Both the position numbers and the translations under genes were made by a program. 64,000 bases of DNA, taken from Byssothecium circinans (taxonomy: Eukaryota > Ascomycota > Dothideomycetes > Pleosporales > Massarinaceae). Every line of letters starts with the position of its first letter. The first letter of the stretch is position 1. The notes beneath the pieces were generated by a model, which did not search any database, had not been told where the DNA came from, and saw only the letters and a program-made list of their open reading frames with translations. Shown piece by piece: positions 54,301 through 64,000 of the stretch. The stretch is taken from NCBI GenBank assembly GCA_010015675.1, contig ML977035.1, forward strand, positions 35,935 to 99,934, given 5' to 3'.

Positions 54301-55189
54301 GAATCGGTGGAGCATCTCGCTAATTCCATGGCGACTGGCAAGAAGGCGGTTACGGGAACGTTCAACATGCTTGGAAAGGTGACTAGCTCTGTCGCAGGTG
54401 TGGTTGGCGCTAAGAGCGTCGTGGGCGATGGTTTCAACTCAGTCAAGAAAGCCATTGGAAAGTCGGGACTCATGAGCGGCGTCCTCAGTCCTTTTGGAGA
54501 CATTGACCTTCTCGACGAGCTACGAGATCAGTGGACGCACGATTCAAAGGTAATGCAGAGCCATCATCGTATCCCCCAGTAGATTTACTAACACGCCACA
54601 GGATCTCGAACGCACCTACCTCATCCGCACCCTCCAAGGCATCGCGCACAACAAATCCCTCCGCATCACCTTCTTCTCGGGCGGCGTCGACTGCTGCGGT
54701 GCGGGCCTCGTGCACGACCCCTCGAAGCCCCAGGACCACAAGACCATGTATCAGATCATCTCGTCGTCGGTCGTCAACGCCCCGCCTTCAAACTACGTCC
54801 TCCGCCTCCTCCACAACAACCGCGTCCTCTACATACCGCAGAACGGCCACCGCTCCACGCACCAGCAGCCCTCGGACACCAAGGAGGATATGATGGAGAT
54901 CTTCACCCAGGACGTCAATGGCGCTGCGAGGGAGTATAAGAGGCTCATGGGGAGGAGGAATTACGTCGCGTGTGTGGTGTATGATCCGGAGATTGTGAAT
55001 GGCACGTTTGGACAGGTCGTTGGCGGTGCAGGGGCGGGTGCGGGGGGCGGTGGGGGAGGCGGTGGCGGTGGCGGAGGCAGTGGGAGGTTGAGCCTCGCGG
55101 TGGATTTCATGGTGCAGAATGAGGGGCCGTATAGTGCGCCGATGAAGTATGGGCCGGTTATTGTGCCGAGTTTGGAGTATGGGCGGTAG
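51367..55189 (+). CDS. PhoD-like phosphatase with an N-terminal WW domain
   Basis: Three exons (51367-53891, 53943-54549, 54602-55189) give 1239 residues. The first 490 residues are Pro/Gln/Ser-rich and disordered. A WW domain follows at about 500-535 (PLPEGWIAHLDPNSGQYYYI, then TQSTQWEFPKGP). Next comes a large domain matching the fungal PhoD-like metallophosphatase group: VYFGPYLRYTNMDLERGLWL, QTWIFYRYDIDLKMEEDRA and FRFVAHSGND-like SWRFVAHSGNDF. It continues with YADRLWKEIPLLKQWTAM, YTSHFDQPHLREAFAQIPH, LDDHDIFDGFGSYPEYMQ and LRITFFSGGVDCCGAGL. The Asp/His clusters (HSGND, DDHD, SGGVDC) are the expected metal ligands. It probably dephosphorylates an unknown ester; the WW domain should bind PPxY-type partners. 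A run of about 16 Gly sits near residue 1190. Confidence 0.88.
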
Positions 55190-55516
55190 GATGGTGGATG
55201 GATGGATTGATGGATTGGGTTGTTTTGGTTTCCTGGGGTTTTTTTTTCCCTGGGCGTTATTTTTTCCTTTTTTCCTTTCTTTTTTTTTTTGTAGTTGTAG
55301 TTGTATTGAGCGAGTTCGATTTTTCTGGATTGGGGATTGGCAGATGTAATTATGTGCATAGCGAGCGACGAGCGTGGGACTTTAGTCCCAATCAAGTAGC
55401 GCGTATGTTTTGTTCTGTTTCTTGTTCTGCACGATACGGGTATACCTAAGTTATGGAGCAAGCATAACCGCAACAATTGTCATTCCATTTTACACAATCG
55501 TCACCCTCAGTCGATC
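55190..55516. other. short intergenic space, T-rich
   Basis: Downstream of the phosphatase gene there are T tracts (GGTTTTTTTTTCCC at about 55239, TTTCTTTTTTTTTTG at about 55278). They probably belong to the 3' end signals. No gene is seen. Confidence 0.5.
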
Positions 55517-56106
55517 ATGGTCATTGCTATCATCCGCGCTGCGCTCGGCTCCGCGTTCAAGAGACAGACGAATTCCACTCCAAAGGCGCCACCTCCTCCA
55601 ACCGTCGAATGGCTCCTGGCCCATCGGGAACAGCGACGTGCGCAGACAGTTGGAGAGACTCGGCTTGCCTCCCTGCATCGAATGTATGAATACCTCGTCC
55701 TCGACTCTAATGCTGGCATTCGGACGGAACTCGAGTGGGTTCTTCAACCACCCAGACTGACTGGGCCGTTGCCTCGATTCCCGATCCCAAAGACGCCGAC
55801 CCAGCACGTTATGCCATCCTCGCTGTGATTCCGCAGTTTATGGTTGCCGCGTTCAACCGACTTATCGAGAGAGGTTTGCCAAGAGGCAGTCCTGCGATCA
55901 TTATGGAGGACGAGGCAGAGGAAGAGCTCAAATCGAGCCCCGTTGTCTTGGAAGAGTTGCCATCGTTGGCGGCGAATGTCCCGAAGCTTGCGGAGACGCT
56001 TATCATTCCGGATGCAGACGGCAGTCCATTGGACGAGCAGAACTGCAGTCCTCAATTTCTGGGCATGGATATTGTCGGCAGGCAGCCTCATACACTATTT
56101 GTTTAA
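55517..56106 (+). CDS. small protein of unknown function, splice model uncertain
   Basis: The frame starts at ATG 55517 (MVIAIIRAALGSAFKRQTNS) and reads EWLLAHREQRRAQTVGETRL and LHRMYEYL. It must then change frame to continue with TDWAVASIPDPKDADPARYA, IPQFMVAAFNRLIERGLPRG and an acidic C-terminal half ending PHTLFV. An intron at 55697-55755 (59 nt, GTCCTC donor, CTCTAATGC branch, CCCAG acceptor) links both in phase 0 and gives 176 residues. The donor is weak, so a one-base shift near 55730 is the alternative. The second half resembles a recurrent fungal hypothetical family with a WV-x-PDP-x-DHDPARYA motif. No function is known. Confidence 0.5.
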
Positions 56107-56299
56107 GGTCTACCACGAAGGGCGTACCGTACCTTTTCTGAACCTATTTGGCTTTGGTGTTTCTTGGGTGGCAAGGCAGAGATGTGATTATAGTGTCTGA
56201 TAGGAAATTTGGAAAGAATTCATTTCTCGACTATGCTATCCTGCCTCGAAATTGTGCCAGTGTTGCATCTGTAGTAGCTCGGCTGTTGGTACAGCGGAT

Positions 56300-57196
56300 C
56301 TATACGTGCACAGTTATGGGACTTCTCCTTTGCTCATCCCGAAGGCCTCCGATCATGCTGGGGTTTACAAGCAGAGCGCTAGATTCTTTCACGGGGCTGA
56401 AGCGAGCAACCAGAAACTCGACCAACACTCGCCCAAGATTCCAGAGTCCCCCACCTGCAATAACTGTGTTCTCGTACGCCCTCTGCAACGCATCGAATTG
56501 CACCCACTCCATCCCGTACCCTTCATGCACATGGCCAAACACATGTAACCTAGGCTTCTTCCGCCATACCTCATTAAGCAGGAATTTGCATCCAAGGTGG
56601 CCTGCGTCGAGGTGGCCTTTTGGTGGACCATGGGTGACAAGAATGTCTATATCTGCGGGGACCTTTCCATGCCATGGATCTTCGTTGCGCGGGTATTGGA
56701 ACGCCCAATTACCATGGCGTGGAGACAAAGGGCTGCCGTAGATTTTGAGACGGCGGCCGTTGCTGCAGGATATGGTCGTCGATTCGGAGTTCAGGTATAT
56801 TATGCCGCCCCAGTTGAGGGATGCGCGTTCTGCTGCATCGGCACGTGGTTGGGTGTTGTCAAGCAAGATGTCATGGTTGCCGGCGACTAGGATTTTGAAA
56901 GGATGCGGCAATGCATTGAGCCAGTCTAGAGAATGTTGGATTTCTCGCAGAGTTCCGGCTTGGGTTATATCGCCGGCATGGATTAGGATCTCACCCACGG
57001 GTATGTCCGGCTGGCTATTGTGTGTATCGGAGATGCACACGATAGGGATAGGTTTGATAGGCTGGAATATGACAATACGACGCCATTTGTACAATTTGGT
57101 TACCAAGAAGATGCAGGGTTCTTTGATGAATTGTTCCCATATGTTTGGTCGCGGTCGTTCGAGGAGCGCATCGAGCCCGCCTCCACTCCCCAGCAT
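56300..57196 (-). CDS. calcineurin-like metallophosphoesterase
   Basis: A single exon of 298 residues from ATG 57196 (MLGSGGGLDALLERPRPN). All five metallophosphoesterase motifs are present in order: CISDTHN, GDITQAG, VAGNHDILLDN, LVTHGPPKGHLD and FGHVHEGYG. The family core has a two-metal centre built from these Asp, His and Asn residues. The closest pattern is the small fungal group often called Ser/Thr protein phosphatase family protein (the 239AB/MPPED type, with PHPFKILVAGNHD and WGGIIYLNSES). These hydrolyse phosphodiesters or phosphomonoesters in vitro; the true substrate is unknown. It has a weakly hydrophobic segment (CIFLVTKLYKWRRIVIF) before the domain. It is divergent from SPP2. 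Confidence 0.9.
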   Translation of the reverse strand: MLGSGGGLDALLERPRPNIWEQFIKEPCIFLVTKLYKWRRIVIFQPIKPIPIVCISDTHNSQPDIPVGEILIHAGDITQAGTLREIQHSLDWLNALPHPFKILVAGNHDILLDNTQPRADAAERASLNWGGIIYLNSESTTISCSNGRRLKIYGSPLSPRHGNWAFQYPRNEDPWHGKVPADIDILVTHGPPKGHLDAGHLGCKFLLNEVWRKKPRLHVFGHVHEGYGMEWVQFDALQRAYENTVIAGGGLWNLGRVLVEFLVARFSPVKESSALLVNPSMIGGLRDEQRRSPITVHV

Positions 57197-57871
57197 AGCG
57201 TGGCGAATCAGGGCTAACAGATGAAGCAATCGTAGAACTTTAGGTGGTTCGCTTTTTAGTGTTTGTGTATATAGTGTGGGTGTGATTGTGTGTGGGTGTG
57301 GTGTGGGCGCGTATCTGCCTTACCGTCAATGACGTGGTTTGAGGAAACATGCTATACTACTTTGGCACCCTTATACTCGAGCGACAATATAAAAAAAAAT
57401 AGGAGATAAAATATTTTAGGGGGCGACTAGAGGTTCTGTCTTATTGCACGGTGTAAGATACACGTAATTCCAATGGTGGCAGGTCGAAATGTTGATTCGT
57501 CATATCTATTGATGCAGGGTGGAATAGATGGTCATGTGACGGGCTTGTCGAGGTGCCAAGACCGATTGGCCGATGTCATGCAACTTTATTTCATTTCTAG
57601 ATTCAATTCAACAACTTCACTCACTCACTCGGTAACATTCCACCACCACGACCACGACGAAGTTTGATTCGCCATTCTATTCGTCGCGATGAGACTGCGC
57701 AGATAATACTTCCTAGCTTCCCATCTCACACTCTCTCAACGCGCAAAACCCACACTCATTCCCATCTCTCGAACACGAACACGCCCCCAATACCAACACC
57801 CCCCTTTCCAACCACGCGCGCCTGCCTGCGCCCTCACCTCCACATCCACCTCCACCTCCACCATCACCATC
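57197..57871. promoter_or_regulatory. divergent promoter of the metallophosphoesterase and SPP2 genes
   Basis: 675 bp lie between the two ATGs. CACTCACTCACTCGG lies near 57616 and CCACCACGACCACGACG near 57641. The SPP2 leader just before 57872 is a CCACCTCCACCTCCACC iteration. A short AT-rich piece lies at 57385-57415. Confidence 0.45.
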
Positions 57872-59418
57872 ATGGCCGCACCCAAACCCGGGGCCTTCAA
57901 ACTCTCCCTCGCCAGCGCAAAATCCAAACCGGGCCTCAAAGCCTCCGCGCCGCTCGATAAACCCGCCAAACGCCCGCGCCTCGCGCTCGGTGACGATGAG
58001 CCTGAAGAGGACAACCAGCAGCAGGAGATCAGCGGCTGGGACGCGGCGGAAGGCGGTGCGGTGGAGGCGGGGAAGGTGAGGGAGGAGGTCAAGGCGCCGA
58101 GGGTGATTCCCGTGGGGAGGAATCGGAGTTGGGGGGAGAAGGCTAGGAGGAGGAGGGAGGGTGCTGCTGCTGTGGGGAGCAGGGGGGGTGGGGAGAATGG
58201 GAATGGGGGTACGGGGGAGAACGGAAAGGACGAGGGTACGGGGGAGAAGAAAATGCAGTACGGATTAAACATCTACAAAACCTCGGATCAAGAGACGTCC
58301 GAGTCTGAACCTCCCATGGACACCACCACCGTCCCCACCGAAGATCTCGACCCAACCGACACCCTCACCGCAGACCAACATCTCGAGAAAAAAGCCCTCG
58401 ACGCGCTCCTCACCGGTAAATCCTCCGACGCCTCCACTACAATCATCCCCCTGGCCCCCGTAACGGAAGAACAGGCCCTGGAAACCGACCTGCGCGACGC
58501 CCCAGAAGCCCCGACGCTCGAACAATACAACGCCACACCCATCGAAGGTTTCGGCGCCGCGTTGCTGCGCGGTATGGGCTGGAAGGACGGCGAGGCGCTG
58601 GGGAAAGATAAAGATAAGAATGGACAGGCTGCTGCTACTGCTGCTACGGAGAAGGAGAGGAAGAAACTGAAGAAGGCGGGGGAGATGGTGCGCAGGCCCG
58701 CGTTACTTGGGATCGGGGCGACGGTCGAGGACGCGGAACTCGCGGGCGTGGCGAAGGCGGGGAACGGGAGGGGAAGGGAAAGGGGAAAGCGGGTGATGGA
58801 GGGTGTGACTTTCAATCCGCTGGGTATGAGGAATAAAATCACGGGCGAGGTTATTAGTGAGGAGGTTTTTAGGGAGAGGTTGGAGATGCAGAGGGTTATG
58901 GATGAGGAAGGGGAGAAGGGGAAGGGGAAGGATGGTGTGGAGGACGAGGAGAGGAGGAAGAGGGATAAGCAGCGGAGGAGGGAGAGGGAGAGGGATAGGG
59001 ATGGGGGGAGGGGGGAGTACTCGGATCGTGACCGTGAACGTGACCGCGATCGACGGCGTGATAAAAAAGAGAAGCGCCGCGATGATGAGTACCATGACAG
59101 CAGCGAACGCCACCGTGACAAGAAGCGCAGAGATGACAACGACGGTGATGACGATGACGAGCGTCGGGATAAGCGTCGAGACCGAGAACGTGATGGAGGA
59201 GGTCGCGAGAAGCATCAGTATCGGAGTCGACGGAGTAAATCCCCTGATCATGATAGCGAGGACCGGAAGACTAGGAGGAATGAACGGGAGCGTCGTGATA
59301 GGGAGCGGGATAGACATCGGGATGATAGTAGGGAGCGGGGTCGAGATGGTGAGGGTGAAAGGGATCGGGGTAGTGGACGCGACTCTGATGATCGCAGGAA
59401 GAGACGGAGGGAGAGGGA

Positions 59419-59453
<35 letters not shown>

Positions 59454-59533
59454 ATGATGATGGGAGAGAGGGGAGGGACGAAAGGGAAAGGGAAAGGGAG
59501 AGGAAAAGGACGCGCACGGAGAGGGATCGGTAA
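57872..59533 (+). CDS. SPP2: Spp2/GPKOW-type G-patch splicing factor
   Basis: A single exon of 553 residues. The N-terminus has the conserved FKLSLASAKSK and the basic RVIPVGRNRSWGEKARRR. A G-patch starts at about residue 222: TPIEGFGAALLRGMGWKDGE, then RRPALLGIGA about 35 residues on, which is the Spp2/GPKOW signature. The C-terminal 200 residues are almost only Arg, Asp, Glu and Lys (RDRERDRDRRRDKKEKRRDD), with a GYGYGYGYGY stretch encoded by GGGTAT repeats near 59430. Spp2 activates the DEAH helicase Prp2 through its G-patch before the first splicing step. The long RD/RE tail is not present in yeast Spp2. It may have grown by codon-repeat expansion. Confidence 0.93.
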
Positions 59534-60362
59534 GGGGAGTTGGGGAAGAAAGTTAAAGTTTGCGAGGTCGAAGAAGAAGACATGAGGCAAGGAAAGGGAA
59601 TACTCGAGAGTTAGTTGAACTCAGGTTCAAGTTCCGGTCCAGTCCAGATCGAAGTCAAGATCAAGCCAATCCAATCTTCCGTAGTATATGAGTCAGTCAA
59701 CAAGAACTAAATAGTTAACCAAGATTTCCCCAGTGAAAAGCGTGCGTCTCTCTCAGTGTCGGTGCCAACTACCCTGACACTTTGAAAGGAGAGGATATAA
59801 AACAACAGACAACATTCATTAACAGTCGTTTTAGCCACCCACCACCTCAGCCAGTTCCCAGTTCAGGTCAGTTCATTGAATCGAAAAAGATATCCGAAGA
59901 GATTCCAAAATAGGTACAGGGACAAACATCGCCAGGCGGGGGGTTTATTTCGTGTTTTTTGATAGTTAACTAGCTAGGTAGTTATGCAAGCTTGTAAAAT
60001 TTCCTTTTTCTATTTTTCCGAGAAGAAAAGAAAATTGGAAGGATGGAGACGGAGATGAAACATGAGGGATGTTGCCTTTCCGACTCATCTCATCTCATGT
60101 CATGTCATGTCGCGAGGAGAAGGAGAAGGACAAGGAGACTCTATTAGAGACAGAGACACAAACCCCCCAATCTACCCGCGCTCGAGCGCACCTCCTTAGC
60201 CTCACCCTTACTCTTGAGACGGTTAGGTTATTGTCTGTGTTTTGTGTTCTAAACAGTAAGCAGTAAGTAGAGGAGAGCGCTAGGCGCTGAGGGTGGAAAA
60301 ACGACGTCGCCGGTGTACACAATCTAGCTAAGGCGTAATCACACTCTCACTCGCAATATACT

Positions 60363-60392
60363 GAGCCGAGCCGAGCTAAGCCAAGTCAAGCC
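60363..60392. repeat. pentamer array (GAGCC/AAGCC/AAGTC)
   Basis: Six consecutive pentamers, GAGCC GAGCC GAGCT and AAGCC AAGTC AAGCC, differ at one or two positions. Confidence 0.65.
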
Positions 60393-60536
60393 GTTGTGAC
60401 GTTGTGCTTGTGCCGTTGTAAGCTTGACTTGAACATGGTTCCAAACCATCTAGTGTACAGTACCATTCGGCATATCATAGGTTAACCCACTCGCTTAGGC
60501 AAAGGTAAGGCAAGGCTATGGTAGTTAGCGGGAGCT

Positions 60537-60602
60537 CGGCTGAGCTGAGCTGAGCCAAGGCACGGCTTGACCTGACCTGACCTGACCTAGCCTGACTTGA
60601 CC
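60537..60602. repeat. pentamer array switching from GAGCT to CTGAC units
   Basis: GAGCTGAGCTGAGCC is followed by TTGACCTGACCTGACCTGAC, a CTAGC unit, and CTGACTTGACC. It resembles the array 150 bp upstream. Confidence 0.7.
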
Positions 60603-61653
60603 GGTGAGTTGACCACTTTTTCCCGTTCGATCTGGCTCTAGCTCGAGCCTTCTTCGCGAGGGAGGGGAGGTTGTGGTGTGGTGTGGTTGTGGCGCAGCGG
60701 CTACAGCTATAATCTGGGAGGCGAGGGAAGGCGAAGTGGAATTGAGGGTATTGGGATATCTTTCCTTCCCGTCGTGTAGACTGTATTCCGGATGGTTGTA
60801 TGTAATACCACAAGACAAGGCAAGGCAGGCCCTGGCGGGGAGAAAGAACGGTGGAGAAAGAATTTGTTTGCGAGTTGTGATGTGACAGGACAGAATGGGA
60901 CATGACAGGCGAAAAAAGCAGCATCCATCACCATTCATCCATTCATCCATCTATTCGTTGCCAAAGCCCGAAAGATAAACCTAAGCTAAAGTAAAGTAAC
61001 GCAAAGTAAAAACAGAGCAACTTTATAGAGTATAAAAGTCGTAAAACGAGGTCCATTGCATACATATCCCATCCCACCTTAAACCAAGACCAAAGAAGCC
61101 ATCCTCGTCCACATCAACACAACCTCAAACTCAAACCCCTCCGTCCACCATCATCGAAGAAGCAGTGAGCCAACCCCCGCCACCGAACCATTGAAAAAAT
61201 AAAAATCGAAAAAACGTATTTTCCCTAACCTTGCCGACTTACAGCTCCCTCGGCAGATTCCCCACCGGCGTCCGTCCCCACGCGTGGCCGTTCAAGCCGT
61301 GGCCTAAACTCCGTCGCTGGAACGCTTACATGACAGGACATACATGATACGAGACGATATGATGAGGGAGATAGGTACAAAATATTTTCAAACAAGAGGG
61401 GCGGGGTAGACAGAGGATAAGGTTTGGTAGTAATATAGGAAGGGAGGAACGAATGGGATTGGAGAAAGGTACGAGGAAGGGAAAGGAAATAGGAAGATAA
61501 GGGTGGTGGGACATTTCCAATGTCCGAGGCTGAAGATGGAGCCTCAAGGACGGGCTCGTACCGCTTTGGAGGGAAAGGAAAGCGGCCGGCGGGCTAGTGA
61601 AAGCCCGTTGAGATGCTAGGTGGTGGTCGTGACAACGACCCGGCGTATAGGCT

Positions 61654-63987
61654 CTATTGTGGAAGCCAGAAGGACAGCATGAATTGGCTGACGAGGCGTG
61701 CTGTGTATTTTGCCTGGTTGGACGTGGAGATGCTGATGCCCTGCCGTTGTTGGAGGTAATCCGCTATCGAGACATCAGTATACTTGCTCCGAAGAAGAAG
61801 AAGGGACAGGGGGGAGTGCAAAAGGGGAAAAGTAAGGGCGAAGGAAAAAGGAAGGGACTCACTATTCTCCTTAACAAGCTGCGCAACACTCCTCACAAAA
61901 GTAACACTGCTCTCATCCCCAAACCCCACCTCCTTCTCCCAGTCCCTCTCCGGGTCCTTGAGTGGATTGCACTTGCGGTTATACTTCCAGCGGAAAATTT
62001 GACTGATGAAATTCATCCGCGCGTCGATCTCACGACACGCAATCTCCGCCTGCATCTGCCCATCGCGATAATCGAAGCCCTCGGTCGCCGCACGCGTCTG
62101 CATAACCTGGTGGATCGTCTTCTGCTGGTCTTCCTGCGCCATGCACATCCCCACGACGGCGACGAAGGCAGCGACCCATTTATCGCAGCCCTTGGACGAC
62201 TTGAAGATTTGCTGCAGCTTGTTGAGCACGGCGGAGAGGATGGAGCGCTGGAGCCGCGCGAAGAAGTATTTGAGTTGCCGGTTCGTCATGCGTGGGGACG
62301 TGTAGTTTTGGACGTAGGCTTGTGGGGATGTGTAGGAGTGCATTTTCGAGAGGGTTTGGACTTTGGTTTCCTCGGCGATGGTGATTGTGTGCGACATTAT
62401 GTAGGTGGTTACGATGAGGCGGTTTACCTCGCGGAGCAGTTTGGCCTGGAATACTCGATTAGCATACTTTTATGGATTTGTGGAGGAAGAGGGGGGATTG
62501 ATACGTACCTCATCGTCGCTCTTCGGTTTTACCCTCGTCATCAGCTTGAAGAGCCTGGGCGCAAAGTCGTTGTCGTCGTCCGCCCAGCAAATATCCGCAA
62601 AAGCATCGATATGGTGATCCACAATGTCACTGACGTATCTATCATACTTCTTTTCTTCGTTGTGATTAATATGCACCATCCCCAGCGCAGGGCTTTCCTT
62701 TTTCAACGGGATGCGAAGCTGTGTCTTGGGATCCGTTTGGTACTGGATCTGCTCGAGCAACTCCTTTCCTCGTGGCGTGAATTCGTACACTTTGACGGCG
62801 ACGCGTGGCATGCCCTTTTGCGCACATGTCATGTAGAGCGTGATTTCTTGGTTTTGCCATTGGTGGATGTACTTGGTTACGAAATTGGTTAGGTTCGCGT
62901 CGTCGTGGATTATCATGGCGACGTTGGGGAGGAAGTAGCCGGCCAGTTCGATGAGTTTGATACGCGAACAGCCGAGACCGCAGTCGGCATTGGGGCGCTG
63001 AGAACGCTTCAAGCATCGTTCGCAGGTGTCGCCGGGCCCGCATTTGTCTCGTTGGAGCACGCAGTGCCAGCAGGCTACTATTCGCCGCATGTCGTGCGCT
63101 GCTTTGGCTACTCGCGCGTCCAAGTGTGTGCCTAGTGTTCGTCCACCCGGTCGCCCTGAGCCTTTGTTTTCTCGCGAGCGCCGCACGGGTCCGACGACGT
63201 GGGCTTCCGGCTCAGGCGAGATGTCGAAGGTGACTTCAGGGATCGATCGTGTGGGCGATCGTTCAGCTTCGACTGATGATGCGGCGGGCAAGAATCTGTT
63301 GCTGAACGCATAGCCCACACGCGTTTCGACCGTCAATCCTGAATCGGATTGCTGGTAGGATGAAAACATGCTTTCTGAGCCGCCGGGGCTCGATGCGGAT
63401 GCCATCGGGCTGTTGGGCACATGCTCGATGGATGTCATCAGCGTTGGAGGTTGGCATTGGTCAGTGGAGTAGTTTTCGGTAAAGAGCGGCGAGGAGGCAT
63501 CGTAGTTGACAAAGTTTTGGGCATCAGGTGATGGGGAAGCTGTTGTGACTCGCATCTCGATGGGACTGGCATTCTGCGTCTGTAGCTGGTTCGAAAATCC
63601 ATAGCCAATTTGCTGCTGGGGCTGGTGTTGATGAGGGTGACGATGGTGTTGGCCTTGTGGTCGGTGCTGTGTGAAATTCTGATTTGCGACAGGGAATAAC
63701 TCTCGAGGGGGAGCTGGATCATTCGGTGAGATGAGGTAATTTGGGTCCGTGTTGTTCATTGTCCAGAAATCGACATCATTGAGGAAAGCGGAGTAGTCTA
63801 TCGGAGCTGAGACAGGGTCACTGACTGGGTCGAAGACGGCAATGCCAGATCGGGGAACATTGGGATTGCGTGGGGGAGCTTGGCCGTTCCATGGATCCTG
63901 TCGCGACGGCTGACTCGTATAGTTCTGGCTGTAGAAGTTATTGTAAGGTTGGGACGGTAATCCAGTCTGCAATGGTCGGGTTTGCAT
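61654..63987 (-). CDS. fungal regulator with a centrally placed Zn(II)2Cys6 cluster
   Basis: Three exons (62509-63987, 61863-62445, 61654-61763) give 723 residues. The first 280 residues are Gln/Pro/Ser/His-rich (QGQHHRHPHQHQPQQQ). At about 304-331 lies CWHCVLQRDKCGPGDTCERC with a last Cys in NADC, spacing C-x2-C-x6-C-x5-C-x2-C-x10-C. The final gap is longer than the usual 6-9. It is preceded by a basic helix-like part (DARVAKAAHDMRRIVA). The remaining 390 residues are a conserved-looking domain (IHDDANLTNFVTKYIHQWQN, YDRYVSDIVDHHIDAF, FFARLQRSILSAVLNKLQQI, CREIDARMNFISQIFRWKYN). The zinc cluster in the middle and this C-terminal domain suggest a specific family of fungal nuclear regulators. 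Targets are unknown. The upstream end of the gene may lie outside the window. Confidence 0.85.
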
Positions 63988-64000
63988 GGTGAATTGTGCC

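Larger units (their letters stand above)
59534..61653. other. 2.1 kb convergent 3' space with pentamer iterations
   Basis: No gene can be supported between SPP2 (plus) and the regulator (minus). The DNA has many short near-repeats: TTCAGGTCAGTTCATTG-like pieces near 59860, CATCTCATCTCATGTCATGT at about 60086-60110, and two pentamer arrays listed separately. Open frames here are repeat-derived. Long untranslated ends or a non-coding transcript are possible. Confidence 0.45.

Noticed and set aside
58288..59590. Minus- and plus-strand frames of 240-295 codons over SPP2
   Set aside because: Produced by the purine-rich RD/RE codon runs; the SPP2 frame has the G-patch.
61657..62892. 411-codon plus-strand frame
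   Set aside because: Antisense of the large regulator, whose three exons join in phase with conserved-looking sequence.

Overview
This looks like a window from a filamentous ascomycete (Pezizomycotina). A Dothideomycete is the best guess, but that is an inference. The evidence is short introns (about 45-60 nt) with GT..AG ends and CTAAC/CTGAC-type branch points, Zn(II)2Cys6 regulators, a Pth11-like receptor, a GH7 cellobiohydrolase with a CBM1, and transposons carrying the signature of repeat-induced point mutation (RIP).

Left part, 1-7 kb: a transposon-rich, decayed stretch. A pogo/Fot1-like transposase starts at the left edge and runs out of the window. A Pth11-like receptor gene keeps only its 3' half and is cut off at a 3.0 kb hAT transposon whose transposase is full of Trp-to-stop changes. 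After a second AT-rich remnant come a charged, disordered protein gene with an in-frame TAA and an exon for a His-Me/HNH-type zinc-loop domain.

Accessory part, 8.5-37 kb: mostly secreted, membrane or enzymatic genes, widely spaced. They are a Cys-rich type I membrane protein, a patatin-like phospholipase, a Zn2Cys6 regulator, a double zinc ribbon protein, a secreted DUF1996 protein, a secreted gamma-glutamyltranspeptidase facing a glutamine-synthetase-like enzyme, a 708-residue membrane protein, a GA4-desaturase-like oxidase, a dimeric-barrel protein, a GH7-CBM1 cellobiohydrolase and a repeat-rich, probably GPI-anchored wall protein. Several of these could form a small metabolic cluster, but no PKS or NRPS is present.

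Housekeeping part, 37.7-64 kb: compact conserved genes. They are PNO1 (ribosome assembly) divergent from MDM31 (mitochondrial inner membrane), DPH4 (diphthamide), a 14-3-3 gene with 8-nt and 12-nt exons, a DUF1640/CCDC90-type mitochondrial coiled-coil protein, two conserved unknowns, a WW-PhoD-like phosphatase, a metallophosphoesterase divergent from SPP2 (spliceosome), and a large regulator with a central zinc cluster. Convergent gaps here are rich in penta- and hexanucleotide iterations.

Exon borders were set by hand: I looked for GT..AG ends that keep the phase and restore family motifs. Total coding length is a multiple of three for every spliced gene reported as complete. No tRNA, rRNA or CRISPR array was seen.
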